This document shows, piece after piece, positions 37,291 to 44,261 of a DNA stretch of 64,000 bases. Under the pieces are notes generated by a model. That model saw only the letters and a program-made list of their open reading frames with translations. It did no database searches and had not been told where the DNA came from. Made by a program: the position numbers and the translations under genes. Each line of letters begins with the position of its first letter. Within the stretch, counting starts at the first letter, position 1. This DNA comes from Sphingobium sp. MI1205 (lineage in GTDB: Bacteria > Pseudomonadota > Alphaproteobacteria > Sphingomonadales > Sphingomonadaceae), in NCBI RefSeq assembly GCF_001563285.1, contig NZ_CP005188.1, positions 935,501 through 999,500 of the forward strand, written 5' to 3'.

Positions 37291-38273
37291 GCGGGGCCTT
37301 GCTCGTCGGCGCGTTGCGGGAGCCGCAGTCGGTGGCTGTCCTGGACAGCCCCGGCTGGAACGCACTGATCGCGGCGGCGCGGCCGGAGCGGTTAATCGGC
37401 ACGTTGGCGCTGCGGGTTGATGAGGCGCTGACGCCCGCCGCAGTCCGGCCGATACTGGCGGATGCGCGACTGGATGCGGAGCGCGAGGCGCGGCAGGCGT
37501 TGTGGGAAGCGGACCGGGCGGCCGAAGCGCTGGGCGCGCCGGTGTTGCTCCTCAAGGGCACAGCCTATGTCGCGGCGGGGCTGAAGGCCGGGAAAGGGCG
37601 GTTCATCGGCGACCTCGACATATTGGTGCCGCGTGAAAGGATGGATGACGTAGAGGCTGGATTGCGTTCGGCGGGCTGGGAATGGGTGAAGCAGGACGAT
37701 TATGACGACGCCTATTATCGGCAGTGGATGCACGAATTGCCGCCCATGATCCATTGCGAGCGGGACCGGATGATCGATGTCCATCACACCATCCTGCCGC
37801 TGACGGCGCGGCAGACGCCGGACGCGAAGGCAATGATGGCGGATGCGGTAGCCATAACTGAACGGTTATCAGTCCTGTCGCCGGAGGATATGGTTTGCCA
37901 TTCCGTTGCTCACCTGCTGGCCGACGGTGATTTGGCGGGCGGTTTGCGCAACCTTTGGGACATTCATTGCCTGCTGGACAATGTCGATGCCGAGCGATTG
38001 GCCGCGCGCGCCGAACGCCACGGAATGGGACGGCATGTCGCGCAGGCGCAGCGTCTGGCGGCGGCGCTTTACGGCAGCGGAGTGCGTCAGCGGCTTACCG
38101 TCTGGGACCGGTTGGTGATCTGGCGGCTGCTCGCGCGGGATGGATGGGGCCGCGAGACGCGCAAGCTGCTGCGCTTCGCCTTCTACCTGCGCTCACACTG
38201 GCTGCGGATGCCGCCGATGATGCTGGCGCGACACCTGTTTACCAAATGGCGCAAGGGCTATCGGCCGGTTTAG
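37287..38273 (+). CDS. Nucleotidyltransferase family protein of the HprK-associated type
   Basis: A 328-residue protein resembling the nucleotidyltransferases commonly encoded beside HprK-related kinases. The catalytic-type motif GDLDILV has Asp109 and Asp111, preceded by APVLLLKGTAYVAAGL and the RFIG segment. A helical C-terminal half contains LSPEDMVCHSVAHLLADGDLAGGLRNLWDIHCLL and a basic tail. In pseudomycoidin biosynthesis a protein of this kind glycosylates the phosphorylated peptide. Whether this one transfers a nucleotide or a sugar is unknown. The ATGA overlap couples it to the kinase gene. It is the last gene of the operon. Confidence 0.8.
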   Translation: MSGALLVGALREPQSVAVLDSPGWNALIAAARPERLIGTLALRVDEALTPAAVRPILADARLDAEREARQALWEADRAAEALGAPVLLLKGTAYVAAGLKAGKGRFIGDLDILVPRERMDDVEAGLRSAGWEWVKQDDYDDAYYRQWMHELPPMIHCERDRMIDVHHTILPLTARQTPDAKAMMADAVAITERLSVLSPEDMVCHSVAHLLADGDLAGGLRNLWDIHCLLDNVDAERLAARAERHGMGRHVAQAQRLAAALYGSGVRQRLTVWDRLVIWRLLARDGWGRETRKLLRFAFYLRSHWLRMPPMMLARHLFTKWRKGYRPV

Positions 38274-38321
38274 GCCGTCTCAGGCCGTGGCGCGGGTGAA
38301 GTCGTGCGCGAACGCAGGCGT

Positions 38322-39686
38322 TCAGGGCTTCAAGATATTCAGCGCCATCACCGTCATCGCTTCGCTGGCAGTGGCGATGACGGTGTCTGCTTCCGGCGCC
38401 CAGAAGGGGCTGTGGAGTGAGGGAAGGGCCAGTTGGCCAGCGGCGGCCTTCGCCATCTGCGCTGCGGGAACGCCGCCGACCCAGAATATGAAGCTGTCGA
38501 TGCTCTTGTCGGCGCGATAATAGCGGCCGAAATCCTCGCCGCCCATGGATGCTTTGGTTTCCACCACGCGACCTGCGGGGAAATGGCTTTTCAGCAGGTC
38601 GCCCATCCGATTGGCGAAGGCGGGCGGATTGAAGGCGGCGGGGGTATATTCGTCCTTCACCGATACCACCGGCATGCGATCGTCGGGGACACCCGCCGCG
38701 ATTGCTTCGCCGCGAGCGATACGTTCTATCCCCCGGATCAGCCGTTCGCGGGTTTCGTCCGAATAGCTTCGGACGGTGAGCAGCAGCTTCGCCTCGTCAG
38801 GGATGACATTATGCTTGGCCCCGCCCGCGAAGCTCCCCACGGTGACTACGGCTGGGTCGAGCGGGTCCTGTTCGCGGCTGACCAGCGTTTGCAGCGCGCC
38901 AACGATCCGGGCACCCAGCACGATCGGATCCTTTGCAGTTTGCGGATAGGCGCCATGGCCGCCGATGCCACGGACGACAATGTCCACGCTGTCGACATTG
39001 GCCAGGGCATAGCCAGGGGTGTAGCCGATCGTTCCCGCCTGCAAATTGGCGGCGTCGTGAAATGCGATCGCGTGGGTAGGCTTGGGGAAGCGGGTATAAA
39101 GGCCATCCTCCAGCATCAGGCGAGCGCCTCGCCCGACCTCTTCTGCGGGCTGAAGGATCATGACCAGCGTGCCCTGCCACCTGTTCTTCATCGAGGAAAG
39201 AAGGTGGGCGGTTTCGATGAAGGCGGTCATGTGGGTGTCATGACCACAGGCGTGCATGACGCCGGTTTCCGTGCCGCCTTCCGTTCTGGTGCGGACCTCT
39301 GACGCAAAGGGGAGGCCGGTCTGCTCGGTCACGGGAAGGCCGTCCATGTCCGCGCGGATCAGGAGGACCGGGCCGCTGCCATTCTTCAGCACTGCCACTA
39401 CGCCCGTTCCGCCGACCTTTTCAGTGACATCGAATTTCATGGATTTCAGACGTCGAGCGAGTTTGGCGGCGGTCGCCACTTCTTGCTCCGACAGTTCGGG
39501 ATTGGCGTGCAGGTCGCGGTAGAGCGCCATCAAGCCATCCATGTCGCGGGCGATGGCGGCGGCGATTTCACTGGAGGGGGCAAGGGACGGAGCCGGAGCG
39601 GAGGAGGTTCCGGCCTGCTGCGCCGTGGCGGCGGACGAAAGGCTGGCGGCGGCCATGATGACCCACAACGCGTGATGCACTGACAA
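38322..39686 (-). CDS. Secreted M20-family amidohydrolase
   Basis: Metallopeptidase of the M20D (hippuricase, AbgB, IAA-amino-acid hydrolase) group, 454 residues. A signal peptide (cleaved near SAATAQQAG) suggests a periplasmic location. Metal-site motifs are visible: MHACGHDTHM (Cys and His ligands near residue 146) and LQPAEEVGRGA (catalytic Glu and ligand Glu). GGHGAYPQTAKDPI lies in the dimerisation domain, and ASMGGEDFGRYY carries the final ligand region. It probably hydrolyses an N-acyl amino acid or peptide. It converges with the nucleotidyltransferase gene and is not part of that operon. Confidence 0.92.
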   Translation of the reverse strand: MSVHHALWVIMAAASLSSAATAQQAGTSSAPAPSLAPSSEIAAAIARDMDGLMALYRDLHANPELSEQEVATAAKLARRLKSMKFDVTEKVGGTGVVAVLKNGSGPVLLIRADMDGLPVTEQTGLPFASEVRTRTEGGTETGVMHACGHDTHMTAFIETAHLLSSMKNRWQGTLVMILQPAEEVGRGARLMLEDGLYTRFPKPTHAIAFHDAANLQAGTIGYTPGYALANVDSVDIVVRGIGGHGAYPQTAKDPIVLGARIVGALQTLVSREQDPLDPAVVTVGSFAGGAKHNVIPDEAKLLLTVRSYSDETRERLIRGIERIARGEAIAAGVPDDRMPVVSVKDEYTPAAFNPPAFANRMGDLLKSHFPAGRVVETKASMGGEDFGRYYRADKSIDSFIFWVGGVPAAQMAKAAAGQLALPSLHSPFWAPEADTVIATASEAMTVMALNILKP

Positions 39687-39812
39687 TTCTCCCTGTTATG
39701 CGGGAAGCATAGGGGGAAATTTCCGGCTGTTAAGGGTGTGATGACATGGGATGCCAGGGTTACTTAAGACTGTCCGCGCAGAGGCGGGCTTGAAGCGATG
39801 CGCGGGCGTGGG

Positions 39813-39834
39813 TTCGACAAGCTCAGCCCGAACG
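39813..39834. repeat. Interspersed palindrome (family B), copy 3
   Basis: The core TTCGACAAGCTCAGCCCGAACG lies in the 238-base gap between the outer membrane protein gene and the amidohydrolase. It is identical to the copies at 23594 and 31635 except for one or two bases. The rest of this gap holds a terminator (39866-39903); no other feature is visible. Confidence 0.78.
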
Positions 39835-39865
39835 AAGGTTGGGAGCGGCCAAATGCGTGCACATG

Positions 39866-39903
39866 CAAAAAAGCGTCCGCCCCTTGCGGGACGAACGCTT
39901 TCC
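39866..39903 (-). terminator. Rho-independent terminator after the outer membrane protein gene
   Basis: On the minus strand a stem AAAGCGT/ACGCTTT continued by GCGG-loop-CCGC is followed by a run of six T. It lies 22 bases after the stop of the barrel protein gene. Confidence 0.8.
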
Positions 39904-39924
39904 CCTGATCGCTATGGGAAGAGA

Positions 39925-40479
39925 TCAGAAGTGGAAGATCACGCCAGCAGTCGGACGGAAGCTGTCGAAATCATAGGTTTCGGTCTGGAAACGCAGGCGG
40001 ATGCCGCTGTTGCCGGTGATGCCGCCCAAGCCAATGTCCTTGGGTCCGACTTCAACGCCAGCGCCGTACATCCAGTCCTTGCGGTCCGGCCAACCCTGCT
40101 TGCCGTTGACCCACTGATAACCGGCGGAGGCGAAGATCATGCCGCTTTCACCAGCGCGCGCGCCGAAACGGCCCTTTACGCCATATTCCCAGTCAATGTC
40201 CGACCAGCCCTTGGTCGCGTTGCCTTCGACGCCGACAAAGACCGGGCCTAGCGGAACGTTGACGCCAGCGACGCCGCTGACGATCGCGCCGCTCATGATC
40301 GTTTCGCCGGGAACGCTGCCGAATTCCGAACGGCGATCGAAGCTGTGCCAACCGCCAAGGATACCGACATAGGGTTCGACGCCGAACGCAGGCGTGCCGT
40401 CAGGCGCGGCTTCTTCCTGCGCATAGGCGATCGAAGGCAGCGCCGCGAACATCGCGGCTGCGAGAAGATATTTTTTCAT
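39925..40479 (-). CDS. Small outer membrane beta-barrel (opacity-type) protein
   Basis: A 184-residue secreted protein with a clean signal peptide (MKKYLLAAAMFAALPSIAYA, then QEEAAP). The rest consists of about eight amphipathic strands with Gly/aromatic alternation and ends in the outer membrane signature VIFHF. It belongs broadly with the opacity/OmpA-like eight-stranded barrels of alphaproteobacteria; no OmpA peptidoglycan domain is present. It is monocistronic with a strong terminator, consistent with an abundant surface protein. Confidence 0.87.
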   Translation of the reverse strand: MKKYLLAAAMFAALPSIAYAQEEAAPDGTPAFGVEPYVGILGGWHSFDRRSEFGSVPGETIMSGAIVSGVAGVNVPLGPVFVGVEGNATKGWSDIDWEYGVKGRFGARAGESGMIFASAGYQWVNGKQGWPDRKDWMYGAGVEVGPKDIGLGGITGNSGIRLRFQTETYDFDSFRPTAGVIFHF

Positions 40480-40593
40480 GTGAGGCTACTCCCTTGAGCC
40501 TTGTTTCCGGTTGCCCAAGTGAAACGGAGCCGCAGGGGATAGTTTCCCCCTAATAAAACAAAAGCTTCCGACCGTTGCCAATATGCCACGCTG

Positions 40594-41385
40594 TCATTGG
40601 GCGGTCCAACCGCCGTCGATGTTCATGTTCGCGCCGGTGATATTGGCGGCCGCGTCGCTGCACAGGAACAGCGCCATGGCGGCGACCTGATCCACCGTCA
40701 CGAACTGCTTGGTCGGCTGACCGGCGAGCAGCACATCATTCATCACCTGCTCGCGAGTCATGTTGCGTGCCTTCATCGTGTCGGGAATCTGGTTTTCGAC
40801 GAGCGGCGTCCAGACATAGCCGGGCGAGATGCAATTGGCCGTCACGCCGAAGGTGGCCAGTTCCAGCGCCAGCGTCTTGGTCAGTCCCGCAAGGCCGTGC
40901 TTGGCGGTGACATAGGCGCTCTTGAAAGGGGATGCGGTAAGCGAATGGGCGCTTGCTGTCTGGATGATGCGGCCCCATTTTTTCGACTTCATATAGGGCA
41001 CGGCCAGCCGCGATGTATGAAAAGCGCTGGTCAGGTTGAGCGCGATGATAAGGTCCCATTTTTCGACCGGGAAATCCTCCACCGGGGCGACATATTGCAT
41101 ACCCGCATTGTTGATGAGGATATCGACGCCGCCGAATGTGTAGGCCGCCTCCTCCATCATCGCTTCGATTTCAGCCGCTTTGGTCAGGTCATGCCCGCTG
41201 TAGAGCGCCTTGGCGCCGCTGGCCTGTTCCAGCGCCAGCCGTTCCTGTTCGATCGCGTGAGGATCGCCGAAGCCGTTGATGACGATATTCGCGCCTTCTG
41301 CGGCGAGCGTCTTTGCATAGGCAAGGCCGATGCCGGAGGTGGAGCCCGTAATCAGGGCGGTCTTTCCAGCGAGGGACTTGCTCAT
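40594..41385 (-). CDS. bdhA: 3-hydroxybutyrate dehydrogenase
   Basis: Short-chain dehydrogenase of 263 residues that interconverts D-3-hydroxybutyrate and acetoacetate with NAD. The Rossmann motif TGSTSGIG is at residues 14-21, NNAG at about 93, catalytic Ser in TASAHSL, and YVTAK as the Tyr-Lys pair. Downstream residues (SPGYVWTPLVENQIPD, the KQFV segment and the C-terminal NMNIDGGWTAQ) match bdh rather than FabG. The ATGA overlap with the patatin gene upstream ties the two together, suggesting polyhydroxybutyrate or lipid mobilisation. Confidence 0.94.
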   Translation of the reverse strand: MSKSLAGKTALITGSTSGIGLAYAKTLAAEGANIVINGFGDPHAIEQERLALEQASGAKALYSGHDLTKAAEIEAMMEEAAYTFGGVDILINNAGMQYVAPVEDFPVEKWDLIIALNLTSAFHTSRLAVPYMKSKKWGRIIQTASAHSLTASPFKSAYVTAKHGLAGLTKTLALELATFGVTANCISPGYVWTPLVENQIPDTMKARNMTREQVMNDVLLAGQPTKQFVTVDQVAAMALFLCSDAAANITGANMNIDGGWTAQ

Positions 41386-42560
41386 GCATTCTTCTCCTTC
41401 AGATGGTCGGGCGCGTCGAGGTCGAAGCTCGCGCTTTTCCCATTGATGATATTGCGGGCGATCAGATCGCCCTTGTGCATCACGCCTTCCACCGCTTCCC
41501 GGCCCTGGCTCCAGTGATCGAGCATGGTGGAGCGGGAAAATTCAAAATCGCGCGCGCCGCTTTCCCATGCGCGGCTGCGGTAGATCAGGTGCACGATGTT
41601 GATGGAGCCGCGGTCGAGCATCTGGCGCAGACGCTGGGCCTCATGGTCGTCCCTCAGGTCAGGCGGCAGCTTGTCCAACAGGGCCTTGATCGCCTTATGC
41701 TCGCGGCGAAGGCGCAGATACTGGTCGGTGACCTGCCGCGTGCGGCTGGAATATTGAATGTCCTTTGCGCGCGAATAGACGTCGGTCATCTGGCGCGGCT
41801 TCGGCCCTTCGGCAGGGAACAGATCGACCTGGAAAACCAGCATGTCGTCGGTCTGATGTTCCAGCACATGAGCGAGCGGCGTGTTTGAAACCAGGCCACC
41901 GTCCCAATAGCAGCGGCCGTCGATCTCGATCGGGGGCAGGCCCGGCGGCAGTGCGCCGGACGCCATGATATGGCGCGAATCGATACGTGTGGGGCCATCG
42001 GGCCCGCGTGTGTCCCAATAGGCGAAATTGCCGCTTTCCACATCGACCGCACCGACCGAGAGGCGCACCGGTCCGTCATTCAGCAGATCCCAATCGACGC
42101 AGGCGTCGAGCGTTTCCTTCAGCGGCGCGCTGTCATAAAAGCTGATGGCGCCGGACGTTCCCTCCGGCATCATCATCGCAGGCCACAGGCGGGGACGGAA
42201 CATGCCCGGAACGCCGAAGGTCGCCACCGCGCCAGCCGCCATCAGATGCGCCGCTTCACGAATATGGTGGATTTCCGGCAGGACGATATTGGGCATGCCG
42301 CCAGATACGGTGAGCCAGAATTTCTTGAGCCGGCTCATCCGGCGGTGCGGCGGATTCCCCGCGATGATCGCGGCATTCACCGCGCCGATCGAAATGCCCG
42401 CGACCCAGCTGACGTCGATGCCCAGTTCGTCGAGGCGCTGGTACACGCCCGCCTGAAACGATCCAAGAGCGCCGCCGCCTTGCAGCAATAGCGCCACTTC
42501 GCGCGGGAGAGGGAGCGTCGTGCCCGCGCGGCGGGGGATTTTTGGGTCAATGTCGGCCAT
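41382..42560 (-). CDS. Patatin-like phospholipase (with DUF3734 C-terminal region)
   Basis: Serine lipase/hydrolase of 392 residues. The oxyanion glycines are in LLLQGGGALGSFQAG (residues 24-38), the nucleophile Ser57 in GISIG, and the dyad Asp in YWDGGLVSNTPL. The C-terminal 110 residues (DVYSRAKDIQYSSRTRQVTDQYLRLRREHKAI and LIYRSRAWESGARDFEFSRSTMLDHWSQG) match the DUF3734 region found with bacterial patatins. It is translationally coupled to bdhA and conserved beside it in many alphaproteobacteria, which suggests a role in storage-polymer or lipid turnover. The ATG at 42560 is preferred to a TTG four codons earlier. Confidence 0.92.
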   Translation of the reverse strand: MADIDPKIPRRAGTTLPLPREVALLLQGGGALGSFQAGVYQRLDELGIDVSWVAGISIGAVNAAIIAGNPPHRRMSRLKKFWLTVSGGMPNIVLPEIHHIREAAHLMAAGAVATFGVPGMFRPRLWPAMMMPEGTSGAISFYDSAPLKETLDACVDWDLLNDGPVRLSVGAVDVESGNFAYWDTRGPDGPTRIDSRHIMASGALPPGLPPIEIDGRCYWDGGLVSNTPLAHVLEHQTDDMLVFQVDLFPAEGPKPRQMTDVYSRAKDIQYSSRTRQVTDQYLRLRREHKAIKALLDKLPPDLRDDHEAQRLRQMLDRGSINIVHLIYRSRAWESGARDFEFSRSTMLDHWSQGREAVEGVMHKGDLIARNIINGKSASFDLDAPDHLKEKNA

Positions 42561-42704
42561 GTCGCAGTGCAATATAGTGATGTGTCGGCGGGTGCCAACT
42601 TAATGTGCTGTCACAATCTGATAAACCGAGGCAACCAATGCCATATCGCGGCCGTTCCAACCGTCCCGCTCATGCGCTAGGCAGGCGAGGAAAGAGAGGG
42701 CGTC

Positions 42705-43580
42705 ATGCGGCTGGACGATGAACGGGAAAGCACCAATTTCGAAGTGCAGGACGGCCGGGGCGGCGGCTTTGGCGGTGGGCCGGGCGGCGGCCTTGGCATG
42801 TTGCTGCCCTTCATTGGCAGCCGTTTTGGATGTGGCGGGATCGTCGTGGCGCTCATCATCCTGGCGGTGATGGGGGTTAATCCGCTGACCCTGGTCGGCG
42901 GAGGAGACGGGCCGCAACAGAATGTGTCGGTCAGCCGCGATCCTGAAAAGTTGAACGATATCCAGCGTTGGTCATTAAGGGTGCTGGGTTCGACCGAGCG
43001 CGTGTGGGAACAGGTTTTTGAGGAGTCGGGGCAGCAATATCGCCCGACGGTCCTTTCCTTCTATTCGCAGGCGGGCACTTCAGGCTGTGGCGCGGCGCAG
43101 AGCGCGATGGGCCCCTTTTATTGTCCGAACGATCAGAAAGTCTATCTCGACACCGACTTCTTCACCGAACTGCGGCAGCGTTTCGGCGCGCCCGGTGATT
43201 TCGCCCAGGCCTATGTGATCGCGCATGAAGTCGGCCATCATGTGCAGGATCTGGAAGGCACGCTTGGCAAGGTGCAGCAGCTGCAGAGGACCGTCGGTGA
43301 GGCAGAGGGCAACGCCCTGCAGGTCAAGGTCGAACTGCAGGCCGACTGCTATGCTGGCGTCTGGGCGAAGCGCACGGGGCTGATGGAGCAGGGCGATCTG
43401 GAGGAAGGCATGACCGCCGCGCAGGCAATTGGCGACGACACGCTGCAAAAGGCGGCGGGGCGGCGGCCTGTGCCGGAAAGCTTCACCCATGGATCGAGCG
43501 AGGAGAGGATGACCTGGCTTCGCAAGGGGCTGGCTACTGGCGATCCGGCGCAGTGCGATACTTTTTCGGCGGCGGGATGA
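42705..43580 (+). CDS. YpfJ-type neutral zinc metallopeptidase
   Basis: A 291-residue membrane-anchored metallopeptidase. A glycine-rich cytosolic start (GRGGGFGGGPGGGLG) is followed by one transmembrane helix at about residues 45-63. The extracytoplasmic catalytic domain contains HEVGHH near residue 174 and a distal EGNALQVKVELQADCYAGVW segment supplying the third ligand. The family is widespread but its substrate is unknown. Its 3' end overlaps the convergent gene at 43534-43923 by 47 bases. Confidence 0.92.
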   Translation: MRLDDERESTNFEVQDGRGGGFGGGPGGGLGMLLPFIGSRFGCGGIVVALIILAVMGVNPLTLVGGGDGPQQNVSVSRDPEKLNDIQRWSLRVLGSTERVWEQVFEESGQQYRPTVLSFYSQAGTSGCGAAQSAMGPFYCPNDQKVYLDTDFFTELRQRFGAPGDFAQAYVIAHEVGHHVQDLEGTLGKVQQLQRTVGEAEGNALQVKVELQADCYAGVWAKRTGLMEQGDLEEGMTAAQAIGDDTLQKAAGRRPVPESFTHGSSEERMTWLRKGLATGDPAQCDTFSAAG

Positions 43581-43923
43581 GGCTCGACGTCAGGAGGATG
43601 TTGTCGTCGGTGGAAGCCTCAGCACCCTCTTCGTCGCTCGTCTCTCCGGCGGATATGGCAGTCTGGGGCAGGCCGTTGCCGGGCGCCAGAAAGGGCTTCC
43701 CGGCTTCCGGCATGGGCTGACCAAAGGCCGCCGGGTCAGGCGCTGGCTCAATCGAGGCAGCCATGGGGGCTGGCTGCGATATTAGGGGCGCAGGCTGTTG
43801 GTACGGCGCCGGGGCAGCCACAGGGGCAGCAGTCGATGGCGGCTGCGGCGCCACGCTTTGCACGATCAGGACGATGATAGGCGCGGCAATTAGCGTGATG
43901 ACGGCAAAAGCCTTGTAGAGCAT
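43534..43923 (-). CDS. Hypothetical proline/alanine-rich single-pass protein
   Basis: A 129-residue protein with an N-terminal hydrophobic helix (residues 5-24, AFAVITLIAAPIIVLIVQSV), then a low-complexity Pro/Ala/Gln stretch to about residue 80 and an acidic C-terminal part (ETSDEEGAEASTDDN) ending in a basic tail. I do not recognise a family. The helix plus disordered tail suggests a periplasmic or cell-envelope spacer protein. It overlaps the end of the zinc metallopeptidase gene on the other strand. It could be spurious, but the signal-anchor and an ATG with no competing gene argue for it. Confidence 0.55.
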   Translation of the reverse strand: MLYKAFAVITLIAAPIIVLIVQSVAPQPPSTAAPVAAPAPYQQPAPLISQPAPMAASIEPAPDPAAFGQPMPEAGKPFLAPGNGLPQTAISAGETSDEEGAEASTDDNILLTSSLIPPPKKYRTAPDRQ

Positions 43924-44000
43924 GGAAGGCGCATCCTGAAAATCAGGCCGCTACATTAGCTCTGGCTGGTAAACAAAGTCCTGCGCTGTTCAAAGGCTGG

Positions 44001-44192
44001 TCAATGGCGGTCTAGTTTATCCAGCAAGTTCAGCATGTCGTCTGGAATGCCATCCCCGCGCGCGCGGAAAGTGGATCGTAGCGCGTTGCCGATGCCCTCA
44101 TATGGTTGCGGCAGGCCGACGGTCAGGAGACGGCGAGCCCCGCTTTCCCGTTCTTCCGCTGACCGCCCCACCGATTTGCGCTGCATTTCCAT
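44001..44192 (-). CDS. NepR-like anti-sigma factor (small)
   Basis: A 63-residue protein with a disordered basic N-terminus and the C-terminal pattern YEGIGNALRSTFRARGDGIP then DDMLNLLDKLDRH. This matches the two-helix NepR fold: IG-x-LR near helix 1 and IPDxxLxLLxxLD in helix 2. NepR sequesters the general-stress sigma factor EcfG and is released by PhyR. No phyR or ecfG gene is in the window, so it may be an orphan paralogue acting on an EcfG encoded elsewhere. The assignment rests on pattern recognition only. Confidence 0.62.
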   Translation of the reverse strand: MEMQRKSVGRSAEERESGARRLLTVGLPQPYEGIGNALRSTFRARGDGIPDDMLNLLDKLDRH

Positions 44193-44261
44193 GATTGTAT
44201 AACGGGCGGGAGCGGGAAAAGTTTCTGGCGTTCATCGCGTCACCGGCGCATTAGCGCGGAT

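Noticed and set aside
35650..38273. Lasso peptide biosynthetic cluster
   Set aside because: The PqqD-like protein, kinase and nucleotidyltransferase recall lasso tailoring genes, but no asparagine-synthetase-like cyclase, leader peptidase or short precursor with a matching core was found. The candidate substrate is a 146-residue Tat protein.
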